Positions 1 to 11,409 of a DNA stretch of 64,000 nucleotides are shown here, piece by piece. The translations under genes were made by a program, and so were the position numbers. Location: NCBI RefSeq assembly GCF_029867415.1, contig NC_081185.1, positions 109,858,913 through 109,922,912 on the forward strand, in the 5' to 3' direction. The stretch's first letter is position 1, and each line of letters opens with the position of its first letter. The notes under the pieces are model-generated. The model was given only the letters and a program-made list of their open reading frames with translations, was not told where the DNA came from and made no database searches. This DNA is from Vicia villosa. Taxonomy: Eukaryota > Streptophyta > Magnoliopsida > Fabales > Fabaceae.

Positions 1-337
1 ACACAGATAAATGGAGATTGGGGTCGTCTACAGGGCTTCCAGAGAATTGATTCTGTTGAACAGCTTGGACCAGCGAAGGTTTCAGTTCGAAATTGTTTGC
101 CTCAATCGCAGGTGGTGCGATACTTGAATGCGGTTCAGCGCGCGAAGGAGCGGCATAGTCTCTAAGAGGACGAATAGCAACCATCTCTAACGTCGGGGTG
201 ATTTGATTAATTTGATCAGTAAAAATCAATTCCTGATTAATCGGAATTTCTGCTACTTCGGGAAGATTGCGAGCTCGTCGTTTGACGTTAATGAAACGTT
301 CGATCTCGTTAATTCGTTGTATTAAATCTCCTCCTTG
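1..337 (-). CDS. Athila/Tat-type gag, N-terminal part (runs off window)
   Basis: Reading the minus strand from 337 down to 1 gives an open frame with no stop. It contains the segments INEIERFINVKRR and FELKPSLVQAVQQNQF, followed by DDPNLHL, which are characteristic of the gag N-terminus of plant Athila/Tat Ty3 retrotransposons. The gag polyprotein would form the virus-like particle. A TAA closes the frame upstream at 340-338, and the only Met nearby is codon 184-182, after most of the conserved start region. The true start is therefore unclear and may be mutated. The frame lies just inside the primer binding site (434-451) and long terminal repeat (458-2198), as expected for this family. The rest of the element is outside the window. 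Confidence 0.8.
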
Positions 338-433
338 TTAACGAGTATTTGGCATACAATCGTTCAAAAAGAAAGGGAAGAATTGTCCTAGTCTCTACGG
401 TGTAACAGTGAGTTACGATATCGACTTAAATAG

Positions 434-451
434 TCCCCGGCAACGGCGCCA
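434..451 (-). other. Primer binding site for tRNA-Asp
   Basis: The minus strand reads TGGCGCCGTTGCCGGGGA. As I recall the plant tRNA-Asp(GUC) sequence, this is exactly complementary to its 3' end including CCA. It lies 6 nt inside the LTR, the usual arrangement for Athila and Ogre/Tat elements, and it fixes the element's orientation as minus. Confidence 0.9.
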
Positions 452-766
452 AAAACTTGATCGCGACTTTACGTGTTTATAAATCTGGTAACTGCAAGTG
501 CACAGTCGTGTCGTGTAGTTTTAAAAGATATCGAATCCACAGGGACTATGAATCGATCTACCGTTATCTAAGGTTACTATGTAAAGCTAGGAGTAATAAA
601 ATTTCGATTGTTCCTAAGGAAAGTGATTGTGAGAAAATAAAGAATAATAATAAAAGACAGGTATCAGTATGTATTTCGTTTAACTAAAGGTAATCCGAAG
701 GTCCATAGGCTTTTGCATAATTAAAATAAAAAATCTTTACTAATTCCATTGATTAAAAATCCTCGT

Positions 767-1153
767 CTCAAACTTTCGCTCTATTGATTCAGACTACTAT
801 CCTAATCCTAATGTACGCTTTCGCCATCCCATCAGATTTTAGAAGAGCTTTTTGGAAACAATGTACTTAATAAAATGCCTATTTTACGAGGTTGTTATCT
901 ATTTAAATCTCCTAATCTCAAACTTTCGCTCTGTTGACTCGGAGCAAGCTAATAACCCTAACGTACGCTTTCGCCATCCCGCTCGAGTGTAAAAACAATT
1001 TTTGAAAATAAATAAGTTCCAATCAGTTTTAATACGCTTTCGCCATCCTTAAAACTAATGTCCTATGCCTACTATCTGGTTAAAGACCTCAAACTTTCGC
1101 TCTATTGATTTTAACCTTTGACCGTCCTAACCCCTCAAACTTTCGCTCTATTG
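767..1153 (-). repeat. Alternating short motifs in the LTR leader region
   Basis: CTCAAACTTTCGCTCTATTG-type motifs occur at 767-786, 917-936, 1088-1107 and 1134-1153. TACGCTTTCGCCATCC occurs at 814-829, 964-979 and 1033-1048. They lie downstream of the LTR TATA box on the element strand, so would be transcribed. Function unknown. Confidence 0.8.
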
Positions 1154-1696
1154 GTTTTAAGACTTACTAATTAAATTAGACATACAAACAAAAAATAAGT
1201 GATAATTAATAAAACATGATTAAGCCAATTTATTTCGGATCCCTACGGTTAACTTACTTTACATACCGACACCTTTAGTAATTTAGCCAGACATATTAAT
1301 ACGATTAAACATGCATAAATCGGTTCGGTTCATAATAATAAGCATATTAAAAGGCATATAATATATCGTGCAAACAAATATGAATAAGGCGGTAAATAAA
1401 AAACCTGAATTAAATAAATCTGAATTGAATTGAATCTTGAAGTACTCGAACTTCCACCACAGGTTGGCTGGATCGTTCTTCGGAATTTAAATGGCAGGAA
1501 ATAAAAACAAGGAAATAAAACGATAAATCTAACGTAAGGCTAGATCTACGAAAAGTTCACAACAATTTCCAGTGTAGAAATCGTTGTGAGAAAATAAACG
1601 GTTGAATGAAAGCAGAATAAAGAAAAGCAGTTCGCGGTACAATTTCGGCACCACTTCGTTGGCAGGAAATCGGACAGATTGAAGTGAAGTGGCTGG

Positions 1697-1710
1697 CTCT
1701 ATTTATAGGG
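1697..1710 (-). promoter_or_regulatory. Probable LTR TATA box
   Basis: The minus strand reads CCCTATAAATAGAG, a strong plant TATA-box match in the middle of the LTR. The palindrome array lies 54 to 187 bp upstream of it. No start site was mapped, so this is inferred from sequence and position. Confidence 0.6.
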
Positions 1711-1763
1711 GAAGCTTTGCAGTTGCTTTGCGTGAAAAGAGGAGATTCTGCAGACTGGGACGT

Positions 1764-1884
1764 GGAGACGTGCGTCTCCGTTTCTTCAGGAAGACTTGAG
1801 ACGTGCGTCTCAAGTGGAGAGTCTTTAGGGAGGTGGAGACGTGCGTCTCCCTTTTGCTGAGGTGGCAGAGACGTGCGTCTCTGC
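1764..1884 (-). repeat. Four ACGT-core palindromes upstream of the LTR TATA box
   Basis: Copies are at 1764-1779, 1795-1814, 1835-1850 and 1865-1884. All share the 14-nt core GAGACGTGCGTCTC, two 6-nt arms around TG. Flanking bases differ between copies but remain self-complementary: GG/CC, CTT/AAG, GG/CC and GCA/TGC. Each core contains ACGT, the centre of many plant bZIP binding sites. A promoter role is inferred. Confidence 0.8.
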
Positions 1885-2198
1885 TTACTTGTGTGGCTTG
1901 GGCTGCTTTCCTTCGTGGGCTGGATTGCTTCATTGGGTCTTTGGGTCTCTTTCAGCACACTTGGCCCTTAATTGCACTCCCTTTTTACTTCAGCACCCAA
2001 TTTACGTCTTTTAGGCATAGATAAGGGTCGTTTTGGCTCCATTTCTTCTCTTTTTCACAATTCGGCATAATAAGAGTGTAAAACCTGAAACAAAGCAAAT
2101 ACACGCGTAATATCATAATAAATTAACATAATAAACGGAAAATGCTATAAATATCTATGGATTTTAAGCTAAATATACGATATAAAATCGTGTTATCA

Positions 2199-2785
2199 AT
2201 ACTGAAGAGCACCCACAATGGATTTGTATAGGGTAGTATCTGCAAACTTGTTAGGACCATCTTTGAAGAATTTGAAACGAGCCACCATAGGGAAGGCATA
2301 TGTTTTGCTTATTGTAGCTTGATTTTAACAGGTAAGTCTCTAATGTATTTGCCTTGAGTTAAGAGTAAAGGATGCTCGGTCAGGACTTAACATCTATGCC
2401 CAAAAAATAGTCAAGATTATCAAGTTCGTTTCGAGAGAAGACAAAGTTCAATTGGGTGACCATCTGTTGAATTAGAGGAATTGTTTCTTGTGACAATTAT
2501 GTCATCTACATATACTAACATGTATATGTGAGTGTTTTGATGTGTGAAAATAAAGAGAAATGTCACATTTACTAGCTTGGAACCCAAACTTGAGTAGTTG
2601 ACCTTGAAAATTTTCAAACTAAGCCCTAAGCGCGTGTTTGAGGTCATAGAGAGCTTTATGCAACTTGCAAATCAAGGTTTTGCTGATGTTTTCAAATCCA
2701 GGTGGTTGTGTCATATGCACAGTTTCATCGAGTTCACCATTAAAAAATGCATCAAGTTCACACTGGAATGTGCAATTTTACTACT
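2199..2785 (-). pseudogene. Ty1/copia reverse transcriptase remnant
   Basis: Minus-strand translation in shifting frames gives, in order, QPPGFENISKTLICKLHKAL (about 2690), FGFQASKCD (about 2590), then the catalytic YVDDI segment (LVYVDDIIVT, about 2500), and finally SPMVARFKFF and SIVGAL near 2210. These are the finger-palm and C-terminal parts of a copia reverse transcriptase. Frameshifts and a stop in the RAWF region make it inactive. The 3' side is cut by the Athila-type LTR at 2198 and the 5' side stops near 2785. Confidence 0.85.
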
Positions 2786-3639
2786 ATTTATTTATCCGAA
2801 TAATCAAATAAATTTCTTTAGACTTTCATTTATCTGAATGTGCGACATAGTTCATGTAACTATATTTTTTACTCACACCTTAATTAATTGCTTATGCAAC
2901 ATCATGATCACATGGGTGTGTTTTATTTTCCATTGGAATAAATTGATTGCATTAGGAAATAACCAGCATAAATCCGAAAAGCTGTACAGTGAAATAATAA
3001 TTGAGATGAAACAGTTATGAAATGGAGACTTTTCATGTGTGTTTTGTTTCACCAAGATTTGATGTTTGTTTAGTACTTGACAAGATCAATTGATTAATTA
3101 CAGGTGAATATTTAGTACACATGGTTTGCTTCCTTGACTGAAACAGATGTTGATAGCATTGATTAAGATTGATATTATGAATTTGGCTAATTGGATCTTG
3201 TTTCTCACCATAAAAATGTTTTTATTACTAAATGATGTTAATCTTTATATGTTTTTTTATAACCTTTTACTCAAAATAATTTTTTTTAATTGTATTTGAT
3301 AAAATTATTCTTGTAGCAAAGTGTTTTTCATGTTTAATGGACTGTGTTTTCAATGAGTTGAGATCTAACTTGAGTTTCTTCTAGTATGAGTGAGGTTTTT
3401 ATTACTTTGATTTTTTTCTCTTTTCTGTTGTCTGATTATTTGCTGGTTTATCAAATGTATTTGAGGTTTTTCTTGTTGTTTTTTGTTTGCTCTTTCTTGT
3501 TGTTTTTTTGTTTACTCTGTTTGTTTTCTTTTTTGTTTTAAGCGGTATCAGCTTGATATATCTTGTGCTAATTGATTGTACTGTTATGTATCTTTGTGGG
3601 CTTTTAAGTTGTCATTTCTTTTAATAGATATATTATTAG
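2786..3639. other. Unassigned AT- and T-rich stretch
   Basis: About 850 bp between two copia remnants. It holds T-rich runs with Gly/Leu-poor short frames only. I see no coding signature, terminal repeats or gene. Confidence 0.6.
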
Positions 3640-4027
3640 AACATCAACCAATATAAAAAGTTAAAGATAAACGAAAGTAAAAGAGAATAAACTCAGTAGA
3701 TCTTTGTTAATGCAGTTCGATCAATGGTGTCTACCTTTGCGACTATAGAGAAGCTATAATTCCCTTTATTTCTTATGAAATGATTAGGATTTCATTGTTA
3801 CAAGTCATAGGTATAATACTAGGGTTTAATACCCAAACTATAATCCTCAATTACTCTCAACAAACAATTATCTCTACCCATAATTAACTCAACATTATGA
3901 ACTATACTCAACAATCCATTATAATCTCAAGAATATAAGTTATACTATATAACACATAATAATCTCGACAACATGAGTTATACCCAACAATCTATAATAA
4001 TCCCAACAATAAAAATCATACTCAGCA
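3640..4027 (-). repeat. 3' LTR of a copia element (approximate)
   Basis: On the minus strand a polypurine run (CAAGGTGGAGA, 4038-4028) is followed directly by TGCTGAGTATG, the classic polypurine tract plus LTR start of a copia element. This sits downstream of the RNase H coding end. The distal boundary near 3640 is set only by a change in composition. Confidence 0.6.
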
Positions 4028-4690
4028 TTCTCCACCTTGACAAATATTAAACCCCTATGAAGACTTTCTGCATGACAATTCATCTCGCAAACTGTAGAGC
4101 TCCTGCTTAAAAATGAGAAACATGTAACAAGTCCAAGCAATGTCTGAACTTGCTATTGAAGACTGACTAGTCAACATATCAACTGCATTTCCTAAAGTAT
4201 GATCATTTCTAAGTAATATCTGTCTGGATGCAAGTAATTCTTTGATCTTAAGAAATCTCACATCAATATGCTTCGTCTTGGCATGATACACCTAATTGTT
4301 TGCTAAAAAAATGACACTCTGACTATCACAATGCAACCGAACTTCACCTTGCTTAACACTCAATTCTATCACCAATCATGTAAATCATAAGGCTTCTTTG
4401 GCAGCTTCACCTACTGCCATGTTCTTTGCATCAATTTTTGACATGGCCACTATGTGTTGAACATATTATTTTTAACAAATAGGTCCTTCTACTAAAGTAA
4501 AGACATACTCTAATGTATAACTCATATCCTCCATACAACCAACATAGTCTGAATCATCATATCCTACAATTGAAGGATCACCATGTTCACTACTAGACAT
4601 AATACCATAACTCCTAATCCCTTTCAAGTACCTAAAATTCCACTTAACTGCCTCCCAATTGTAGAACATTGTTTTGCAGGTGACATGTTT

Positions 4691-6344
4691 TTAACAAGGA
4701 CAACAACTTTTGATAATGATAACTAATATCTACTGACAAGTCAAGCATAAACGGATAAAGATGCAAACCTAAGTATTAGGGTGTTATGGGCTTGACTATC
4801 CGATGATGGCAATCATACACATTTCAAACTCAAGCTTCATCTCAAGAGAACTCAAGTGTCTACAAAAGAAAGCATTTGACGAAGTTATGAATTAGAATAA
4901 AGTCCTACTTTAATTAGTCTAAGTTAATGCTTTGTAAATCATTAGGGCGTTCTCGTAAAAGTGCATGAATAAATCACACACACACACACACTAAAACACT
5001 TTTTAAACTGATTTTTCTCAAGAAAATATCTTCAAAAATATCTTCAAAAATATCTTGAAATTGTGCCAAATGAATTAGGAGCTGTCATAATAGCTCTAGG
5101 AAAAGTTTTGTCTTTGCCAATTGATTAATACATTTACCTAAATGGTTGGCCCAGTTCAAAATTAAGCTCCACGTGATTAGAACATCAACTTAATGATGTA
5201 CAATGACTAAGTATATTCTCTTTCCTATTTTGAACTTACAGTTGATTTTATTTAGGGTATATAATCAATTGGCATTAGGTGTTAATCAATTAGGAAGTAT
5301 TGAAAAGCAATACGATTAATTTCTTTTTTGTGCTAACCCTCTAGAATATAACTAAAGGTCCACTCTCTCATTTAAATCATCTAGAACCGTGTTTTAACAC
5401 TTCTCACTTTCACTCGATCTCTCTAAAATTTTCTTTTACTTTCTCTCGTAAATGTTTTAGCCGAAGCGCTTCTTCGAGAAAGCTTTTTTGTGAGTGAGGA
5501 TAAGTTGTAACTATAAAAGGGTAGAATTGTAAAATTCACCAAGGAAATCTTTTGTATACACCTTGGTTGAATATTATTCATTTAGGAATTATTTTTGGGT
5601 TAGAAGCTAAATTCGTAAAAAGATTTGGTTTGGGGATTGTGTGATTCAGCTTTGTTTAGGTTCGAGATCAACCCGTGATAAAATCTCTCATAGGTACTTG
5701 GTTAGCTTGGTATAAAACCAACATTAGGTTCAAGCTTAGTCCGATATTAAAATATTGATAGGTTCGAGATTAGTCCGAAATTAAAATTTCACAGATTGTT
5801 GGTTATCCCATGATAAAACCAAGGTTTAAGGTTCATAGGCTCAACCCGCGATAAAAGTTCGCAAAGTTTGTTTAAAAGCTTGAAGAATAATCGCTCCAAG
5901 ATTATCGTGGAAAAACATTAACCGCTTTGATCTACTGCGTGGAAAGAGGACTAACCGCTTCGATCCGCTGTTTCTAAGAAACGACTCAACTACTAAATTC
6001 CTAGACTTAGTTTTTGGTTGGGAGTAAATCATTTTCCTTGTGTAAGGGGGTTCATGTGTATTACCTACTAAAATCTCTCAACGTTTACTGAATACTCTTA
6101 AGATCAATTTTTAGGGAGAGGAGTAAGTCTTTTTATTTAGAGAGAACCTCTATAATTCTCAGTGTTCTCTCTTTTTCCTATACTATTTACTTTCCATAAT
6201 TTATATTCTGGAATTTTACTTTCTGCTGCTTAATATTTAAAACTTTTATAAAATGATTTTAAAATTTGATTTTAATATGAAAAGTTTTTCAAAACCAATT
6301 TTTCTGGATCACACAATTCACCCCCTGTTGTGTGTGAATCACAT
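4691..6344 (+). mobile_element. LTR-like insert inside copia pol (possible solo LTR)
   Basis: The copia frame breaks at about 4690 and resumes at about 6346. The hexamer ACATGT stands at both junctions, consistent with a target duplication. The insert holds a TATA-like TATAAAAGGG near 5512, repeated 'ataaaacc...gttcgag' phrases, and ends in a CACAATTCACCCCC segment as found in legume SIRE/Maximus-type LTRs. No coding frame is seen. Strand follows the TATA motif. A solo LTR is the most likely explanation, but the termini are not a clean TG...CA with 5-bp duplication. Confidence 0.55.
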
Positions 6345-6569
6345 GTCCAACACCAATGATGCTTTCTTGGTTTGGACATAAACTTACAAACTTGACTTAC
6401 AACTTGTGCCAAATCTGGTATAGTGCAAATTGTAAAATATATTAAACAACTAACAACACTGCCATAAAGAACCATATACTTAGCTTCTGCATATGTATTT
6501 GGACACTAATCCAATGAGAGTTTAAAGTGATTCTCCAGTGGAGTGCTCATAGAATTTGAATTACTTATC

Positions 6570-7173
6570 CAGGGCCGGCCCGAGACATATCGAGGCCTAA
6601 GGCGGATTTTGAATAAAATCAACTATAAAATATTTAAATTTATTTTTTAATCTTTTAAAACTTAAAAATATTTATTAAATTTTTTAATTGACTTTATTTA
6701 ATATGTTTTTTCGATAGATAATAAGTTTATTTATACAAGTTTAAAATAAAAAATTATTAATTTTAATATAACAATTATTATTATTATTATTGAGGATTTA
6801 TAACATAAAATGGTAAAATAAAATTGATTAATTTTTTTACAATCAAAAGTATATTCATATTTATAATATATAAAAAGGAGTATAAATTAAATTTATGGTG
6901 CTTATATTATTGTTGTTATTAATAATAGTTGATTTAAATAATCAAAATAATATGTCTAACACTTTGAGCTCTTCCATTACAAATGCAAATATTAAATTAA
7001 ACTACCCATATGTTTTCTTATAGGTAATATAAATAATGTAACGTATTCCTAATATAACACAACTTAATGACTTAATACTAATAACTTACTACTAATACTA
7101 ATGTACTGAAAAGCAAAAAAAATTAGAGGCCCAAGGCAGTAGCCTAGGTGGCCTACCCCTTGGGCCGGGCCTG
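6570..7173. mobile_element. hAT-type MITE (604 bp)
   Basis: Inverted termini CAGGGCCGGCCC and CAGGCCCGGCCC, flanked by a perfect 8-bp duplication TACTTATC at 6562-6569 and 7174-7181. Eight-bp duplications and CAGGG-type ends are typical of hAT transposons. The interior is AT-rich and noncoding, so it depends on a transposase made elsewhere. It interrupts the copia pol frame. Confidence 0.9.
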
Positions 7174-7687
7174 TACTTATCTCAAACTTATCTAGCACCT
7201 TTTCAACATAGCATTTATGAGAGAGCCATAATTTTATAGCACTCCTATCCCTTTGAATTTCCATACCAATAATCTTCTTTGCATTACCTAAGTCTTTCAT
7301 GTCAAAATCATATCCCAACATGATTTTTAGTTCATTAAAAAGATCCATCATTAAGGCTCCTACAATAAACACAACAGTCATACTCACACCTTATGTATCC
7401 AATCTTAAACATGCATGAATCAATGTGCTAGTACCATTGCCTTGGAGACTACTTTAAACCATATAAATACCTCTTTAATTTACAAACTAGTCTACCATGT
7501 CCATTTACACTAATCCTCTCTGACTGTTCCATGTAAATTTATTCATCTAAATTATCATGAAGAAATGTTGTGTTTACATCATCCTGCTCTAAATGTATGT
7601 CTCGGCTGGATACAAAGGATAATGCTTCCTTGATAGAAGTATGTTTGACGACCGGTGAAAAAATATCATCATAATCAATTGTAAGAA

Positions 7688-8979
7688 CAAGATTGGTTCT
7701 GCATCTGGCATTAAGTTTTAATGATAATTTTACATGTTATCTTAAATAACAATTGTATACACTAACGGTTTCTTTCTAGATGACTTTTGAGTTGCAGGTT
7801 CTGACTCTGGTAAGAAGGCGTGTGATGTCATCAGGTTCTGAACTAAACACTCTAGAAGAATACCTGTGTTGTGTTTCAATGGAACTAAAGATTTTGGAAT
7901 GCTACTTCTGCAACGGTTCTAAGGAACGTTAGTACAAGAGCTTATGATCGTGACTTTGCAAGGAAGCTTTGTAGGCCTTCTAAAGCTTTGATTCTGTGTC
8001 CCATGTTATGAAGATTCTGAAGACAAGGTTCTACTGAACAAGTCCTGAAGACATCTCTTTTGAAGACCAAGTGTTGAAGACTCTAAGGACAAGGTTCTGT
8101 TGAACAGGTTTTGAAGATTCAAAGACTTAGGTTTGGAAGACTCAAGTTCTGATCCTTCTACAACATGCTTCAATCAACTTACATCTGAAGCCTCTGAAGA
8201 CGTAGAAGATCAAGAACGACTTGCGTGTGATGGTGAGCATAAAAGTACTAACGTAAACTGTGACCTTTACTCTTATAGGAGGCGTAAGGACAATGCTATC
8301 TGTACTTGTTATCTACCATTTCCACCATGACTGTTAGAGACTTTACAACTGTATTTGTATTTCCTATTCTACCCTCCAACGAATCTATCCTTCTCTATGA
8401 AGTAAGTCATTGGAAGAATTTGAATGCAACTAATCAGTTCTACAAAATTACACCAAAGTGATGCAGAAACTATGTTGAGATATTCTTTGTATAATTTTGT
8501 ATTTTAGCAAGGAGCTTTTGTTTCTTTCTTGCTTTCAACACTTTTGTATTGTTGTACTTAAACACTGTGTAATCTGCTTATTAGAAGCATCTTTACACAC
8601 ACACACATGTAATCAACGTTTGTTGATAGATGCCTTGGGGGACAAAGTGATAGTCAGAATTCTCAAGAAGACTTTGACTGCGGTCATAGTGGTTTCACGA
8701 TAAGGATTTGCTAAACTTTTTGGTGGTTTTCAGCAAGGTTGATCATAAACTTATTGTGGTCTTCTGTAATTGTTGGATTATAGTGGATTAGGTCTCTGTT
8801 AATAAGGAGAAATCACCTTGGTGGGTGGACTAAAGCAACTTCGTTAATAACGAACCAGGATAAAAATAACTGTGTCATTTATTTTTATTCACTTGTTAAC
8901 TTTGTGTTTTGAGTTGCAAAAAGATTATATTTGGTGCAACCTAATTCAAACCCCCTTTCTTGTGTTTCTCGCACCTTCA
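7688..8979 (+). repeat. SIRE-like LTR, copy 1
   Basis: Aligns by eye over its whole length with 27671-29043 in the same orientation, at roughly 80% identity. Shared landmarks include AAGATTGGTTCTGCATCTGG at the start, GCAGGTTCTGACTCTGGTAA, and the end CAAACCCCCTTTCTTGTGTT. A degenerate initiator-tRNA-Met-type binding site (TTGACATCAGAGC, 8981-8993) follows, suggesting a 5' LTR of a truncated copia (SIRE/Maximus group) element. Internal sequence stops by about 9030. Confidence 0.7.
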
Positions 8980-9034
8980 ATTGACATCAGAGCTTCGGTT
9001 CTGGTTTCATACACTTAACCGTGTGAGATAAAGA

Positions 9035-9320
9035 TTCAGATGAGTTATACTCTGCATATCTTCGCATATCATCTATCTATTATCTCTCGAAGGATGTGAT
9101 AGCGCTTGAATATGTGGTTGGATCGTTGGTGAGATATAGACTTCTTAACTTGTGTGATGGCATAATTGTTATCACAATAGAGATCAATGAGATCTATAAT
9201 GCTACATGTTATGACAAATTCATTAATGAACTTCCTGATTCAAACAACTTTATTTGCATCATTTGAGGCAATAATATACTCTATCACGATTGTAGAATCA
9301 ATAACTATATCCTACTTTAA
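9035..9320 (-). pseudogene. Copia RNase H remnant
   Basis: Minus-strand frames give VIDSTIVIEYIIASNDANK, IRKFINEF, IDLYCDN and then SHQRSNHI...HILREII. This is the C-terminal RNase H region of a copia pol, with stop codons. Its position and orientation do not continue the remnant at 4040-7686, so it is a separate copy. Confidence 0.75.
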
Positions 9321-10549
9321 ACTTTTCTAACTCACAACATAACCGTTTATACAAAAAACATAATAAGATTGTCTTTATTTTCTGTCTGGATGAGATGAGA
9401 AACATCTTTATATAGTTTTTCTATTACAAGTTGCAATTGACTATATTATTTAGAAAGAAGTTTTAAAAATTCCTAAGTGGTTCCAATAGTTTCTTACATC
9501 GGAAGTGGATATCTTTTACAAAATTATATAAATTTGTTTATAAGAAAATTATATTCATAGTTGACTATGGCACTAGGACTGAAAATTATGTAATTTTATT
9601 TCAACAGTTATATAGGTTTGATGTGAATTTTTCAATATAATATCTCCACTTTGAACCAATTCTTCCTCTTCATAAATAGTAAATTAAATATGTACTAAAA
9701 AAACAAATTAACTATACCAACAATGTAAAATTGATCCTTTCCCTTTAATGGCTAGTAACATTTCTTCTTTTTCTTCCTAACATATTTTTTCATGTCACGT
9801 GATTCATGATCAAAAGCCACATGTTGCACTGACCAACACATATAGTAATAGAACCATAAAATAAATAAATATTTTATTTTTATCGGAAATCTTAAAACAT
9901 TAGATTTATAAATCACGTTTATCCAATAATGGCAAGACATCGGATGTATTATAGAGATCTAAAAGAGAAAAACCTAATTTATTTTAAGTTAAACAACTAA
10001 ATTAATTAAATCATAGATTGGAATAAGTACCTTGTCTCGACTCCAAGTATTCCAATCTTGTCACTTTCTTGACTTATATATTCTAAATCTAAGTGGCAAG
10101 TAAGCCAAATTAATCTTATTTTGAAAATAGATGCATTATATTCTAAATCTAAATCTGAGATTAGAATAAATATCCTGTCTTGACTTTTTGAGCTTGGTAT
10201 GTCCTTAATAATTAATTTATCACTATTTCCCTAAATGTGAGATACACATGCACCATATTCGATGTAGTACTATTCTTATCCTACACACAAAAAGTAACAT
10301 ATTTATTTATTTTTCAGATAAAAAAAAGTAACTTTAAAAAAATTGATGATTTTACTTAAAAAAATAATAATTTGAAAGAACAATTTATTCAACCATTTAA
10401 AAATGTTAATATCCATTTTGTCTTTTTTCATATAGCACAAATTTAAAAAGTGTCTCTCAAAAAACACGGATTTTTACTTGTAATATAAAGATTTTATTAT
10501 TTGAACCATCATTAAAATTAAGCAACACAAATCAATAATTGTTAAGACT
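9321..10549. other. AT-rich intergenic DNA
   Basis: Low-complexity AT-rich sequence. A short phrase around ATTCTAAATCTAA is duplicated at about 10080 and 10140. No gene, terminal repeat or recognisable element fragment seen. Confidence 0.6.
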
Positions 10550-10718
10550 CACTCTAACATGAATTATCCTTAGAAGAGAAAAAAAAAACAAAAAAAAAAG
10601 TTTCTATTACTCACAAAACTAATTATAGTTTTGAATAACTGAATTTTAACTGTCAAAACAAAAAACAATTAGAATTAGTTAAGAAATTCTAACTATTCTT
10701 CTCCCTCGTTACATTCAA
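10550..10718 (-). repeat. Copia 3' LTR fragment
   Basis: Immediately downstream of the copia C-terminus (KLGMINIHSNLRG on the minus strand) a purine run GAGGGGT is followed by TGTTGAATGTAACGAGGGAG, the expected polypurine tract and LTR start. The far end is not defined. Confidence 0.55.
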
Positions 10719-11348
10719 CAACCCCTCAAGTTAGAATGGATGTTAATCATTCCTAGCTTGTTATGTAGATTGTGGAATGGTCCTAGATGTACTAACTTTG
10801 TGAGAATGTCAGCTACTTGCTCCTTTAAAATCACATGCATTAGATGGACAACACATGTCAACACTTTATCTTTAATAACATGACCCTCTAGCTCAATATG
10901 TTTGGTCCTTTCATGGAATACTGAGTTGGCAGCAATGTGTAGAGTAGATGCATCATCACAATAGCTGATGATTAGCATATCATGATGTATATGAAAATCC
11001 TTGAGTAGGTAGATGAGCCATTGTCCTTCACAAGTTGCTTGAGGTAATGCTCTATATTCTGCCTCCGAGGATGATATAGATACTACAACCTGCTTCCCCT
11101 CTTCCAGCTTACAAGCGATTTTCCAAGGAAAAAACAAATTCATGTTGTTGATCTTCTAGTATCGGGAAACACCCCCAATCAGAATCAGAGAAGCCTTTGA
11201 GGCATACTTTGGATGATGTGTTGGAAAAAATTCCTTGGTCTGGATTATTTTTGAGATATCTTAGCACATGAAGACTTGTCAACATATGCTTGTCAGTAGG
11301 GGCAGCTAGAAATTGGTTTAGAATGAGTGAGGTACAACGATCTCCCAA
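10719..11348 (-). pseudogene. Copia RT C-terminus and RNase H
   Basis: Two overlapping minus-strand frames carry SLHVLRYLKNNPDQGIF, GFSDSDWG, then SISSSEAEYRAL, ISYCDD, HERTKHIELEGHVIKDK and KLGMINIHSNLRG. This is the end of a copia pol, reverse-transcriptase connection and RNase H, ending at its LTR. One frameshift lies near 11110-11143. The upstream reverse-transcriptase core is missing. The neighbouring integrase piece is on the opposite strand. Confidence 0.85.
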
Positions 11349-11409
11349 CTAGGCTCAAAGGCTTTTCACCAAACATTTCTAAAGCAATTCAGGCTTAAAA
11401 ATTTCTAAA

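Larger units (their letters stand above)
1..2198 (-). mobile_element. Athila/Tat-type Ty3 retrotransposon, 5' end
   Basis: In minus-strand order this holds a 5' LTR (2198 to 458), a 6-nt spacer, a tRNA-Asp primer binding site and the start of gag. The LTR ends read TGAT...ATCA. Downstream of the LTR the sequence switches directly to a copia reverse-transcriptase reading frame (2199 onward), so the element inserted into an older copia copy. The probable 5-bp target site on this side is 2199-2203 (AGTAT on the minus strand). The matching copy lies beyond the window start. Confidence 0.85.
458..2198 (-). repeat. Athila/Tat-type 5' LTR (1741 bp)
   Basis: Boundaries come from the TGAT...ATCA termini, the adjacent primer binding site, and the abrupt change to copia coding sequence at 2199. 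In minus-strand order the LTR holds four ACGT-core palindromes (1884-1764), a TATA-like element CCCTATAAAT (1710-1701), and then a downstream region with seven copies of two alternating motifs between 1153 and 767. The second half is probably the transcribed leader. Confidence 0.8.
4040..7686 (-). pseudogene. Ty1/copia pol remnant (RT and RNase H), split by two insertions
   Basis: Read from 7686 downward, the frame gives YDDIFSPVVKHTSI, then LVCKLKRYLYGLK, DMKDLGNAKKIIGMEIQRD, VSQVCKFMSKPRKHHW, NWEAVKW, and the RNase H/C-terminal part KEALWFTWLVIEL, LHCDSQSVI and YHAKTKHIDVRF. This order is reverse transcriptase then RNase H, most like the TNT1 (Tork-like) group. Several stops and frameshifts are present. 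The frame is interrupted by a 1.65 kb LTR-like insert (about 4691-6344) and a hAT MITE (6570-7173), and flows on across both. The 5' end is cut by a SIRE-like LTR near 7688. Confidence 0.85.

Noticed and set aside
1557..1958. 133-residue minus-strand frame in the Athila-type LTR
   Set aside because: It lies over the promoter palindromes and TATA box and encodes repeat-driven ETHVST phrases; LTRs do not normally code.
9480..9510. Cassandra-type LTR start (CTTACATCGG phrase)
   Set aside because: No 5S-like segment or matching second LTR was found nearby.
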